This document shows, one piece after another, positions 1-11,307 of a stretch of 64,000 nucleotides of DNA. The stretch's first letter is position 1. The number at the start of each line of letters is the position of its first letter. Below the pieces are notes generated by a model. That model was given only the letters and a program-made list of their open reading frames with translations, was not told the origin of the DNA and did not search any database. A program made the translations under genes and the position numbers. Origin of the DNA: Megalobrama amblycephala (taxonomy: Eukaryota; Chordata; Actinopteri; Cypriniformes; Xenocyprididae); NCBI RefSeq assembly GCF_018812025.1, contig NC_063050.1:5464547-5528546 (forward strand). Reading direction: 5' to 3'.

Positions 1-1047
1 ACATCCTTTTTGAGAATGTGTGTGTGTATGATATTCAAAAAAATGCATGCAAACTTATAAATATATCTATAGTATATGCATCTTTTTTGTTAAGCATCAT
101 ATTTATAAATCTGGGTTTTAAAGCTCATATATGCAATTCAATGATAATTGACAGATGGAAAAATAAATGTTCCCCAAAAGCCTGTTCTGTCATATTTGAC
201 ATTTACATTAACATGAAAAAATGTAAAAAGAAGTTTTAATTTTCTACATTAAAAATGGTGTATGAATATGAATAAAGTTTCTTTACGATTTTGCATATTA
301 AATATGATACAGTAATATATAAACAGACATTATACTTATTGTTCAACATCATTTTACAAAGAATGTTTAGTTTAAGTTATGAGAGAATAAATGTTTTAAA
401 AATGTAGCGTGCCAATTTGCATTGCCAAACAAGCATTGTATTTTCAGATAATTTATAATAACATTACAATAAAAAAAAAAAAGTGTTTTTTTGTTTTGAT
501 TTTTTGTTTGTTTGTTTTTCATGAAATTGTTTTATTTATGTCCTAATTAGATGAAAAATAGCAATAAATTAATTTTCTGATTTCTCTTTATGGTCTTGCC
601 CTTTTTAGGGCTAGTTTTAATTTAACTTTGCTGAATGAACATATTAGTTTGCATTATAAATGAATTCATAAATATTGTTTATCACTTATTTTTTATCAGA
701 ATGTGTTAGAAAAGATGTTTATTGTGTGTTGTAAGAGAATAAAATGTTTTAAAATAGTTTAAAATGTTGTAAAAGGCACTGCCAAACAAGAATTCAGTGT
801 TCAATAAATTTATACCCCCAAACTGACAACTTATCCTGTGGGATACAAACATTAAAATCAAAATTAAAAGTCACATTTTGAAAAAATAAAAAGTGATCAA
901 GTTGTATTATTTGTGTCTTAATAAGATGGAAAATAGCAATAAATTAATTTTCTGATGTCTCTTTATGGTCTTGCCAATTAAAGGGTTCACATTATATCTA
1001 TTGCATGTAGCCTATATTACAATGAAAGAAACTTCATTTCCATTTCT
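1..1047. repeat. AT-rich intergenic DNA with an internal duplication
   Basis: I see no gene here. About 245 bases at 361-605 recur in diverged form at 720-976; both copies contain a 'gccaaacaag' stretch followed by 'agcaataaattaattttc' and 'ctctttatggtcttgcc'. The same block resembles the terminal inverted repeat of the large foldback element at 45,679-52,572 (compare 52,355-52,412), so this may be a decayed relative of that family. The short ORFs are AT-rich and show no protein-like composition. Confidence 0.5.
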
Positions 1048-1051
1048 TTAA

Positions 1052-2181
1052 AGGTGCCCTTTTTCACAAGATGTAATATAAGTCTAAGGTGTCCCCTGAA
1101 TGTGTCTGTGAAGATTCAGCTCAAAATACTCAATAGATTTTTTTTTTTATTAATTTTTTTAACTGCCTATTTTGGGGCATAATTATAAATGCACCGATTC
1201 AGTGCGTGTCCCCTTTAAATGCTCGCGCTCCCCGCCCCGAAGCTCGCAACTCTATAATACATTGCATAAACAAAGTTCACACAGCTAATATAACCTTCAA
1301 AATGGATCTTTACAAAGTGTTCGTCATGCAGCATATCAGATCATGTGAGTACAATATTTATTTGGATGTTTACATTTGATTCTGAATGAGTTTGAGGCTG
1401 TGCTCTGTGGCTAAAGCTAACATTACACACTGTTGGAGAGATTTATAAAGAATGAAGTTGTGTTTATGAATTATACAAGACTGCAAGTTTTTAAAAATGA
1501 AAATAACAACAGCTCTAGTCTCCCTGAATACAGTACAATGGTAACTTTAAAGTCCCCATGAACCGGAAGTTGCAAACGTCTTTTCTCCAGTGTTGTGACG
1601 TATTTCCAAGTGAAACGGAATATTACTGCGACAAACAATATTTTTCTGTGTTTTAACTTGCATGGATTAATTGTTCACCACAAGACTAGTAATATGCACT
1701 AACAAAGTAAATGGGGTCATTTTTGATTTCATGCCGACTTTAATCTCATATAACTGTACATTAGCAACATGCTAACGAAACATTTAGAAAGACAATTTAC
1801 AAATATCACTAAAAATATCATGGATCATGACAGTTATTATTGCTCCATCTGCCATTTTTTGCTTGCTTACCTGCATAACGTCTGTTGATTCAGCTGTGCA
1901 CAGATCCAGACGTTAATACTGGCTGCCCTTGTGTAATGCCTTGAACATGAGCTGGCATATGCAAATATTGGGGGCGTACATATTAATGATCCCGACTGTT
2001 ACGTAACAGTTGGTGTTATGTTGAGATTCGCCTGTTCTTCGGAGGTCTTTTAAACAAATGAGATTTATATAAGAAGGAGGAAACAATGGAGTTTGAGACT
2101 CACTGTATGTCATTTCCATGTACTGAACTCTTGTTATTCAACTATGCCAAGGTAAATTCAATTTTCAATTCTAGGGCACCT
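1052..2181 (+). mobile_element. Non-autonomous DNA transposon with TTAA target site, copy 1
   Basis: The element begins 'aggtgcc' and ends 'ggcacct', and is bounded by TTAA on both sides (1,048-1,051 and 2,182-2,185). The same family occurs at 13,322-19,036 (same orientation, interrupted) and 31,098-32,055 (inverted). TTAA duplication is a hallmark of the piggyBac and Kolobok superfamilies; no transposase is visible, so the superfamily is open. A minus-strand ORF at 1,913-2,119 (68 codons) is conserved in all three copies, probably only because the copies are young. The interior holds a GC-richer stretch near 1,200-1,250. Confidence 0.8.
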
Positions 2182-2307
2182 TTAAAATAAATAACACTGT
2201 ACTTTTGTTATATAACGCAAAGACAGTTATATATTTTTATAGTGACTTAAGTGTCCAGTAAATGTTTTAATTTCTGACACAACCCAAAATCGCTAGTGAA
2301 TTGTTAC

Positions 2308-2842
2308 CCAGCCAGTATTCGCCCTCAGTGGTCCCGAATCCTCTCTTGTACTCTTTCCACGGCTGATAAAAATGAATACTGCCGTCCATTCTCCTCTGAA
2401 TCACCTGTGATGGGTTGTAGTATTAATCAGTTTAAAGGTTAAATTTATTAAATGTTATCCATGTTTGTTTATATAAAAAGTCACATTCGTACTGTCCATC
2501 CTCCTTTATCTTCATCTTTCCCATCTGAGATCATGTCACAGTAAACCCAGACAGGAAAGCCACCTGCTGGATAGATGGAGTAAATCCCACTGACTGTTTG
2601 TCCTGCTTTATAAAGGTCAGAACAGTCGACCGGCTTGAATCCATCAGGAACCGACACAACAAACCCCGTGAAAACAGAGAGCAGAGCCGCGACAAACACT
2701 GTCATCTAGAGAGAGACACGACTGATCAAGTTCCTCGTTCATGATGATCAAATCACATTGAAATTAAACCAATGTGAAAAAATAATAAATACATTCATTA
2801 TCTATGAGGTAAATGCTGAAGAATAAAAGAGTAACTCACCAT
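2308..2842 (-). pseudogene. MFAP4-like fibrinogen-domain gene, truncated copy 1
   Basis: Three coding exons can be read on the minus strand: 2,842-2,840 (initiator Met, donor GTGAGT), 2,705-2,493 (213 nt, hydrophobic signal peptide followed by '[10 protein letters not shown]' and 'VYCDM') and 2,404-2,308 (97 nt, 'RRMDGS' to 'EGEYWLG'). Frame and splice sites match the intact copies at 6.6, 11.3 and 41.4 kb. The next two exons, which encode most of the fibrinogen-related domain with its Ca2+ and ligand sites, are absent: homology stops just past the exon-3 donor, about 125 bases short of the TTAA element. A product would be a secreted stub, so I call it a pseudogene. It differs from the other copies by GGFPV in place of GDVPV in the N-terminal exon. 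Confidence 0.8.
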
Positions 2843-3420
2843 TTCTGTTCTGTTCAGATCACTGGATATTGTGTTCAATCGCTGAGTCCTTAATTTAGAG
2901 CGTTTACAGTTTTCTCAACCCAACCTTTATCAGTATGAAACCACCTTTTAAAATCATCTGAATCATTATTTTATTGCACAATAATGTTGGAATGTCTACC
3001 GTTGATGCAAGCGTTCAGAAAATTATCAGTTGGTCCATTTGACTGTTTTGCAATGTTCTTCAAATAATAAGTTTCACAATAAGCCTGATGTTTTAATGTT
3101 TTGTTGATCGCCAACTAAAATTGGACTGTGGGAGAAAGGGGTGCAGGAGAAGACTGTTGATGTTTTCCTCACGGACCATTTTGCAGGAATTTTTACATCG
3201 AAAAAATCATTGACATTATATGAATACAACATGGACCAAAGACATGTAAACGAACCAAAAACAGGAAGATGAGGCCCTAAAAAGGACGGAATCCATCCCT
3301 TTTTCTCAGAGGTGTAAAGACCAGGGGTCAGAAAGTAAAAGTCCTGCCATATGTTTATTCCACCCACTGAAGCAGTGATAAAGTTAATGAGATAATGAAG
3401 TGATTAACTGAGTGATGATT
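2843..3420. other. Upstream flank of MFAP4 copy 1; no gene seen
   Basis: The MFAP4 leader region ends near 2,890. An open frame on the minus strand at 3,074-3,367 (97 codons) has a balanced amino acid composition but no motif I recognise, no conserved partner elsewhere in the window and no obvious splice context. I leave it uncalled. Confidence 0.4.
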
Positions 3421-4566
3421 GACCATTATTGAAGACACCTGATGATAATAAGCAGAATCACCAAAGGAGAAAAAAATATTTTGAATCACCTTCATGGAGA
3501 TCAGTGTTTGCTTTAGTTGAGCTCTTGACCCTTGACTTTTTCATATTAGATTTTGTTTGAAAAATAACGCAAAGAACAAGAAGACAAGAAAAGATGATCA
3601 GGTGGTGTTGGTTATGTTTTCACATAATCATTATTTGATCTGAATCACTGAACTCATTTAGACCCCAATCTCTGAGTTAGATTTACATTATTGATTACAG
3701 CAGCACTGTGATTCTACAGTAGTGTAGTTTAAAATATTAATTTGTGGTTTATATATATATATTTTTTTCTGTAATTGCAGATTTAAGAAAACGCTATCGA
3801 GAAATATAAAATTCAACCAATGTGAAAAAGAACATTTGTAACATTGTTGAATGTTGATGTGAGCGTATAAATAACACTGTCATTGTTAACTTTGTTTAAA
3901 TCATGTTTTGTGTCATTTATACACTCACAGACATCAACATTCGGCATATGAAACACAACAATGGTGACATGCATCATGCAGCATACAAAACACATTCATG
4001 GCTCCCAGCATGCATTGCGGCATGAATAAATTATACAGCTGATTTTTTTTACTGTCACCATTGCTGAGGTTTGTATGATGAGTGCTGATGTCTAAGTGTG
4101 TCGTTTTTAACTTTTAAATAGTTTTGACAATATTACACAAATCACTGCAGTGTTACAAGTGATTTTTATCACATCATTTGAGTTTTTCTCATATAACATT
4201 TCAATTCCAAAAATAAGCAAAACTTCAATAAAGCAGTTGTTTAAACCACTTTAATGCAGTCATTCATCTGTTATTAAAACAGACATGTTGATCTTCTTTA
4301 TCAATGCAGAAATGTTTTCTGAAAATACCTGCAATTGCTGATAAAGAATCAGCTCTACAGAAGTCAAGAGCTCAACTAAAGCAAACACTGATCTCCATGA
4401 TGGCGATTTCAGATTTTCAATAAGACTTCAACATCTAAAACTCTGTTAATTCTCAGTAAGAGCTTCTGTAGACGTGTGACAGAAATAAAGTCAGTCTGGT
4501 TAGTAATAAGTGAAGCTGGTAATGCTGTTTGTGGAGTTGTTGAATCAGATCTTCAGAGATTTAAAG
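3421..4566. repeat. Foldback-family repeat debris (left part of an interrupted copy)
   Basis: The sequence shares long blocks with the foldback elements at 8,395-10,078 and 21,283-22,768. These include 'gctcaactaaagcaaacact' followed by 'gatctccatgatgg', and the 'ctctgagttagatt' block near 3,670. Homology with the 8.4-10.1 kb copy continues on the far side of the Kolobok-like insertion, from 6,166 to about 6,420, so this is one older element split by a younger one. No coding capacity. Confidence 0.65.
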
Positions 4567-6165
4567 TGCATATTGCAGGTTTAACATTTTTTTCGAGATG
4601 AATATATAACCTTGTACAAAAATACCATATAAAAAGGTACTGCAGGGTTTAAAAATGTTTTGCAGGACATAAGGACATTAATTTAGTAGATAAAGTGACG
4701 GTCTCTGTAAAAACCGCTTTTTTTTCAGTGTCGCATCATTTTACGTCACTACAGGGAGATGTTCGCAGAGCTCTGTGTTGATTCAGTGCAGAATATATTG
4801 GTATTTAGCAACAGTGGCCGTGAATCAGTGTGTTTTCGGTAGTTTTTGTATTCTATTTATCATCGTAATGGTAAATTATTGTGTTTGTGGAGACTGCACA
4901 AACTTCAGCCTGTCAGGACATCGAGTCCAGAGGTTTACTAACAAGAAAAAGGGCGCTGCTATCTTCTGTGCCGGGGTGTGTTTTGTGCAGGTGAAGAGAC
5001 GGGACTTCACTTCTGCATCTGCGTCGAAAAACGTGTTCATTTTAGACTGGAGGATTATCATCCTGGCGATATGATGGAGTTCAACATTGTAATACTTCTG
5101 TAAATAATTATATTAAATGAATAAACTTACACACACGATGCTTCTTCACCGTTTTTACTTGAATCAATTTCAACACTGATGAATACAAATTATGTACACA
5201 TGCATACAGTCTCACACTCACACAAAACAGTTTTGAATTATGTGCTGGTAATGTAAATACTCCAATTTCATTCATGCCATGTATGTAAACTTATATATAC
5301 ATTCAAGTTCACACAACTATAATCACGGCGTCATACATCCTCACACAATCAGTGAATGGGCACGGAATAAACTCATAACACAGAATTAATGAATAAAGGA
5401 TAACATGAAATACATACAGTAAGTTAACACTATATGTTTGGCTGCCGGCGGGAGACATGATCACGGATCCGTCAGAGATGCAGCTCGATGAAGACTTACG
5501 GTGCACATTTTAAGTTTTGTGTTTGATTATTACATTTGCTAACTACCAAATCAGTCGTGATGAGAAACGGCTATATCACGTAACGTTAGTGTGGACGGAT
5601 ATTAACGCGTGTGACATACGCTTGATCAAAGTTTATTCGTTTCTGTTATTAGTAATCAGTTAGGCCTACTCCTAGATGACCAATAGCTTCGCTATTGCCT
5701 GATTCATGATAATAATCTGTACAATATTGTGATCTGAGCACATATCGTTAGCTAAGCTAACACCGGTCTCTGTCCTGTTCTCCACTGCTTCTCCTCACAC
5801 AACAGCTCAATTTGTCTCTTTTGACCGTTATTCTGTCTAATTCTGGCCTGTCCCTGCTCTCTTGACCACATAGCAGGCTAATTGTATGGCTGTGATTAGT
5901 TATACGAGTATAAATAAGCATTTATAATTTCCTCAGCATCCGAACTGTGATTGTGATCCATTGTTTTAGTTTATATTGATCGCGCTCCCTTCAGTGACGT
6001 CATGTCCGATTTGGCATTTTTCAGATGCGGAAGTAAAATTTTCTCACAAAAAACGACTCCAGAAGCCTATGTAGAGTATTTATGCGTGTTTTTTCAAGAA
6101 AATCTATTTCATACATTATTTTTCTATACATTGAATCACTAAAGCTCTAACCTGCAATATGCCCT
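4567..6165 (+). mobile_element. Kolobok-like DNA transposon remnant (TTAA target, THAP domain)
   Basis: The inverted ends 'agtgcatattgcaggtt' (left) and 'aacctgcaatatgccct' (right) are bounded by TTAA at 4,563-4,566 and 6,166-6,169. The uninterrupted target can be read in the related foldback at 8,395-10,078 (there on the minus strand), which has a single TTAA after 'agatctgattc...ctctgaagat' in that arm. Inside is a degenerate THAP-domain ORF (separate entry). TTAA duplication together with a THAP protein is the combination known for the Kolobok superfamily; P elements also carry THAP but make 8-bp duplications. The element is about 1.6 kb and lacks a transposase, so it is non-autonomous. 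Confidence 0.75.
4868..5074 (+). pseudogene. Degenerate THAP zinc-finger domain of a transposon protein
   Basis: Starting at the ATG at 4,868 the frame reads 'MVNYCVCGDCTNFSLSGHR' then 'VQRFTNKKKGAAIF', the N-terminal half of a C2CH THAP finger: the Cys pair is present (residues 5 and 7, or 10) and the FP-type loop reads FT. The conserved Trp expected after AIF is replaced ('CAGVCFVQ'). Just before the final Cys-x2-His pair the frame shifts: in another frame a 'HFRLEDYHPGD'-like stretch continues at about 5,036-5,070, so a short deletion removed the last zinc ligands. The domain would be sequence-specific DNA binding in an intact element; here it is broken. Confidence 0.65.
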
Positions 6166-6450
6166 TTAATATCTTTTATCTTCAGTTCATCTAAGGCTGT
6201 GGCTGAAGAAAGTTGTAGTTTGTGTTCTTATTTCTCTTTCTTTCAGTGTTTGTTCACAGCAGGTGTTTGAATGATTGAAACAATGTTTCAGGAACATCAT
6301 ACTAACCTTTAAATAACATTCTTCTAACATTAAGGAAACTGAACATTTTCATGTTCTTGGAATGTTACAAATCAACGTTCCTACAATGTTGAATTTTAGA
6401 TCAGTGTTCATCCCTGTTACCCAAATACATTTGATGTAATGCATATAGAC
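6166..6450. repeat. Right part of the interrupted foldback repeat
   Basis: It continues the family seen before 4,566: 'cttcagttcatctaaggctg' followed by 'tggctgaagaaag', then the 'gtttgttcacagcaggtgtt' block and an arm rich in 'acgttc' motifs. It stops near 6,420 without the full 'ttagctgg' terminus seen at 10,078. Confidence 0.6.
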
Positions 6451-6621
6451 ATATCAATGCTGGAGTTTATTTGATTTATTTATGTTAAAGTAAATCAAAA
6501 GAACAAAACCAAAGATATACATTGATTTACTTACAGCGAGGAAAGTAAAACCTTGAAGCTTTACATTTGTTATATTTTGGAAACAATAGCAGATAATTTG
6601 CTCCTGAAAACACTTATGCTT

Positions 6622-7616
6622 CTAAGACACACGTTTGATCTTCATTACAAAGAATTTCAAACTGACAGAAGAATTGATTTTCCAGGTTTTCCAAACAACA
6701 CCAATGGCATGACGTGTGTTGTCTTCTCCCCACAAATACACACCGTTGGGGTTTGTATGGTGACATCCTACTGTGTACCAAAATCCCCCAAGTTGCAGTT
6801 TGGGACAGGTACTCCCATAGTAGTTGTAGTCTTTGTCAAAGGTGGTGAACTTCTGAAAAGTGTGAAAGTATGAAAGTGTCCTACCTGCTCCTCCATCAGT
6901 GAATCCTGAAACATGCAGTTTATACCCCTCAGTTTCAGGAGCCACAGAGAAGGACGAGTACTGAGCAAAAACTTTCCTTCCTTCAAAGTCCTCCAGATCC
7001 ACTCTCAGCATGTACTTCCTGTTATGTGTCAGCTGGTACATGTTCTCCAGCCCTGTTCACACACACACATGAAGAACATGTTCAACCAAACACATGATCA
7101 TCCACACAAATGGACACACACTGTGAGATCTTACCCAGCCAGTATTCTCCTTCAGTGGTCCCGAATCCTCTCTTGTACTCTTTCCACGGCCGATAGAAAT
7201 TAATAAGGCCGTCCATTCTCCTCTGAAACACCTGTGATGGGTTTATATAGAAGATATGATTCATAATGTATGTTCTGATGTGCGTTTAATGATCTAAAGT
7301 CACATTCGTACCGTCCGTCCTCCTTTATCTTCATCTTTCCCACCTGAGATCATGTCACAGTAAACCCAGACAGGAACGTCACCTGCTGGATAGATGGAGT
7401 AAATCCCACTGACTGTTTGTCCTGCTTTATAAAGGTCAGAACAGTCGACCGGCTTGAATCCATCAGGAACCGACACAACAAACCCCGTGAAAACAGAGAG
7501 CAGAGCCGCGACAAACACCATAATCTAGAGAGAGACACGACTGATCAAGATCCTCGTTTATGATGATCAATTATAATAAAAGTAAAAACAGTAAATGTGA
7601 TTGAACTCACCGCCAT
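6622..7616 (-). CDS. MFAP4-like fibrinogen-domain lectin, copy 2 (last intron lost in frame)
   Basis: Coding exons on the minus strand: 7,616-7,611 (ATGGCG, donor GTGAGT), 7,524-7,312, 7,231-7,135 and 7,052-6,622. Together they give 747 nt, an open frame of 248 aa. The order is signal peptide (about residues 4-20), '[10 protein letters not shown]' start of the mature region, 'QRRMDG', 'EGEYWLG', then the fibrinogen-related domain with the 'FDKD' Ca2+-loop motif and the C-terminal 'KIKRVS'. MFAP4 proteins are secreted oligomeric lectin-like proteins that bind extracellular matrix or microbial surface glycans. Oddities: the intron that separates the last two exons in copies 3 and 4 is reduced to about 32 bases and read through in frame, replacing the DSLTYHNG segment by a [14 protein letters not shown] linker; the usual DQD of the Ca2+ loop is DYN; LINF replaces SINF in exon 3. 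Expression is plausible but unproven. Confidence 0.82.
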
Positions 7617-7776
7617 CTTCTCAATATTTTCTCAGCTGATCACTGCAGAGATTTATCAATGTTTTCTTTTTAAATCTTGAAGAAAGCAAACCAAAAGTCA
7701 TCAGATGTTTGTTTTTCTGTTGTAGAAATGTCTTAATATTCTGTGAGGTAAATAATGAAGAATAAAACAGTAACTC

Positions 7777-7820
7777 ACCGTTTGTGTTGTTCAGTCTGAC
7801 ACAATCTCTATATATCTGTC
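7777..7820 (-). promoter_or_regulatory. TATA box and untranslated first exon of MFAP4 copy 2
   Basis: On the minus strand 'agatatatagag' (7,807-7,815) is a good TATA box. It lies about 30 bases before a short leader exon that ends at 7,779 with donor GTGAGTTA. The leader splices to a second exon starting 'tgatcagctgag', which carries the ATGGCG start at 7,616. The arrangement is the same in copies 3 and 4. Confidence 0.6.
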
Positions 7821-8394
7821 AGATTCTCAGGCTCCTCCTCTGTGTTACTGTAGAAACTTATATTGCAAAACCCTTGATTCTTGCCACAAACTGAATGTTA
7901 ACATGCTGCCTGCTGCTTTTGTTATTTATTAAATCATGTTTTGCTTTTATTTTGGCAGGATAGAGGAGAAGCAGCAGGAAAGTACAGCATCAACTCACCT
8001 CTGACATGATGACAGAATGATAATTTAATTTGGGTTCATTCATCATAGAAATGTCTGTGAAATCGTTGAGTCACTCGCATCTTCAACCAACCTTTTTATC
8101 AGTAAGAACATCTGTCATTTCAGTCACAGTGTTGACATACTAACTGGTGATACGTTAGATACTATAAGATATATCCAGAAAATACAGTGTAAACTTCACC
8201 AAACACAACATCTCAGACAAAAAGTACACAAATCATGATCACATTTGATTAAACATTCTCACGGCAGATGGAAGAAAAGACCTTCTATATCGCTCTTTTG
8301 AGCAACGAGGGTTAACAAGTCTGTTGGTAAATAAGCTACACATAGTCTGTGTCATGGAGAGGGTGAGATTTATACTTCATGAGGGAAGACACCC
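7821..8394. other. Conserved upstream flank of MFAP4 copy 2
   Basis: 7,821-8,130 is nearly identical to 12,620-12,930 and 42,740-43,050, so the duplication unit of each MFAP4 gene includes at least 300 bases of upstream DNA, with the 'aggatagaggagaagcagca' block. From about 8,140 the copy diverges. I see no gene. Confidence 0.6.
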
Positions 8395-10078
8395 AGCTAA
8401 CAAAATTTTGTTATAAGAACATTCTCTAAATATTCAGTGTTGGTTCTGGGAACATTACAAACGTCCAGTTTTCTTGACGTTATAGGAATGTTTTTATAAG
8501 GTATAACGTTCCTCAAACGTTCTTTCAACTTAATTTTGATCTAAAATTAAACATTGTAGGAACGTTGATTTGTAACATTCCAAGAACATGAAAATGTCCA
8601 ATTTCCTTAATGTTAGTAGAATGTTATTTAAAGGTTAGTATGATGTTCCTGAAACATTCTTTAATCATTCAAACACCTGCTGTGAACAAACACTGAAAGA
8701 AAGAGAAATAAGAACACAAACTACAACTTTCTTCAGCCACAGCCTTAGATGAACTGAAGATAAAAGACATTAAATCTCTGAAGATCTGATTCAACAACTC
8801 CACAAACAGCATTACCAGCTTCACTTATTACTAACCAGACTGACTTTATTTCTGTCACACGTCTACAGAAGCTCTTACTGAGAATTAACAGAGGTTTAGT
8901 TTGGTTTGAGGTCACCATCATGGAGATCAGTGTTTGCTTTAGTTGAACTCTTGACTTTTGTTGAGTTACTTTTTTATCAGCAATTGCAGGTGTTTTCAGA
9001 AAACATTTCTGCATTGATAAAGGAGATCAACATGTCTGTTTTAATAACAAACAAACAACTGCACTAAAGTGGTGTAATAAACTGTTTTTTTTCTCCTGTA
9101 ATTGCTGATTAAACAAAATTCCAGTATCAAACTCAACCAATGTGAAAAACATAATTTGCAACACTGTCTTTGTCAACTTCTTGTTTAAAACATTGTTTTG
9201 TGTCATTTATACACTCACAGACATCAACATTCGGCATATGAAACACAACAATGGTGACATGCTTCATGCAGCATACAAAACACATTCATGGCTCGCAGCA
9301 TCCATTGTGACATGAATAAATTATGCAGCTGAAATTTTTTACTGTCACCATTCTTGAGGTTTGTATGATGAGTGCTGATGTCTAAGTGTGTTATTTAAAA
9401 AAAAAATAGCTTCAAACAATCCAATATAAATCAGTTCAGTGTTAAAAAAAAAACCATTTCTATCACATTTTTGAGTTGATAATTTCCTTTTCACATAGCA
9501 CTTCAATACCTAAAGAAAATGACAATAAAGCAGTTTATTAAACCACTTTAATGCTGTCATTTGTTTGTTATTAAAACAGACATGTTAATCTCCTTTATCA
9601 TTGCAGAAATGTTTTCTGAAAACATGTGATTGCTGATAAAGAAGAAACTTTATAACAGTCAGGGGTCAAGAGCTCAACTAAAGCAAACACTGATCTCCAT
9701 GATGGTGACCTCAAACTAAACATCTAAACTTCTGTTAATTCTCAGTAAGAACTTCTGTAGACGTGTGACAGAAATAAAGTCAGTCTGGTTAGTAATAAGT
9801 GAAGCTGGTAATGCTGTTTGTGGAGTTGTTTAATCAGATCTTCAGAGATTTAATGTCTTTTATCTTCAGTTCATCTAAGGCTGTGGCTGAAGAAAGTTGT
9901 AGTTTGTGTTCTTATTTCTCTTTCTTTCAGTGTTTGTTCACAGCAGGTGTTTGAATGATTGAAAGAATGTTTCAGGAACATAACACTAACCTTTAAATAA
10001 CATTCTACTAACATTTTAATGTTCCCAGAACCAACACTGAATATTTAGAGAACGTTATAACAAAATTCTGTTAGCTGG
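8395..10078. repeat. Foldback element with about 600-bp inverted arms
   Basis: The left arm starts 'cagctaacaaaattttgtta' and the right arm ends 'taacaaaattctgttagctg'; the arms are reverse complements for roughly 500-650 bases (for example 'gctgtgaacaaacactgaaa' near 8,682 against its complement near 9,925). The arms are rich in 'aacgttc'. The loop region (about 9,010-9,600) is AT-rich and itself partly repeated. Relatives are at 3,421-6,450 (interrupted) and 52,897-55,494 (L1-interrupted). No ORF; mobilisation must have been in trans. Confidence 0.75.
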
Positions 10079-11300
10079 ACAGATCCTTACAATCTCAATT
10101 TTCAGATAGCGCCTTGTTCCTCTCAGAAATCCCCCACCCCAACATACCACAGCATACAAAATTACAGATGCAACTGCAGTGTATCATACAAAGTCCTTAA
10201 CTAAACCCGACATACACCAAAACTCAAGTGGATATGACTCTGAGCCTTTTATACAAGTAATTCATGTGATCACACCAGTCTAACTTATTTAAATAGACTC
10301 CCAGTTTTTTGATGACAATTTTTGTGTGAACTAACCCTTTGCAGCAGGATCTGATATGATGCAATTCTCCATCTGACCTTTTATCGGTAAGAGCATCTGT
10401 CATTGCACCGCACAATGTTGAAATACAAATTGGTGGTAAGTTACGTGGTTAGCAGTACACTCTAAAAATATCTGTGCAACATACCAAAATAAACTCCTAA
10501 AAATCCAACAGTTTGATTTGTCTAAAATCTATTGATTACATTTTTATCATTTAAATTTTTAAAGGAAACAAGTATTTGACTACACAGTAAAATCTCCAGA
10601 GTTAAATCAACTCTGCTCAGAGTACATAATTATGGTCCCTCTCTAAGTAACATGAAGCAGAGTTAAAGTTAATGAGATAATTAAGCAATTAAAAAGGCTG
10701 TGACTGAAGTCAGTTGTAGTTCTTGTGTTTCTCTTTTCTTCAGTGATTCTGCTTGTTAACAGCAGGTGTTCATCACTAATGCACAATCATTACTTGATTA
10801 ATCGCTTAATTATCTCATTGACTTTACTTTGCTTTAGTTTAATTTTAACACTATTTAGAGATGGACCACATGTACTCTGTGCAGAGTTGATTTAACTTTG
10901 GAGATTTTGCTGTGTAACAAATTATATTTTTAAAATATACTTAATATTTTTGTTAAATTTTATTTTAAAAGAGAATGAAGTAATTTAATTACTCAGTTTC
11001 AAGAACTAAAATTATGACTTATTTCACGTGGCAATAATCAAAACTACATTGAGATATAATGACTTTCATTGCTGGAGTTTATTGTTGATTCAGTTCAATT
11101 TAAAATTTAAAGAAGTGATTGATGATTGAGAAGTGATTGATGATTGATGAGTACACAAAACATCAGTGATATATATTCTGACATGATTTACTAAGTTACA
11201 CAGTTAACAGAGGAAAGGAAACTAAACTTAAATTGTTTAGTTTTGTTTTCTTTTGTAACATTTTTTTTGTTTTGTTTTGATTTGTTTTGTAATGTTTCTT
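10079..11300. other. 3' flank of MFAP4 copy 3, with a palindromic MITE
   Basis: 10,180-10,580 and 10,916-11,300 are closely similar to 40,560-41,400, the equivalent flank in unit B, which shows that the segmental duplication starts here. Unit B lacks the MITE (separate entry). No gene seen. Confidence 0.6.
10583..10918. repeat. Palindromic MITE inserted after the segmental duplication
   Basis: Inverted ends 'acacagtaaaatctccagag' and 'ggagattttgctgtgt', with internal inverted 'agttaatgagataattaagc'. It is present between 'gtatttgacta' and 'acaaattatattt', which are contiguous in unit B (about 41,034-41,050), giving an empty-site comparison. The ends resemble those of the larger palindrome at 21,283-22,768. 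Confidence 0.7.
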
Positions 11301-11307
11301 CAAAGGT

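Noticed and set aside
3074..3367. 97-codon minus-strand frame with balanced composition
   Set aside because: No motif, splice context or second copy; a chance frame cannot be excluded.
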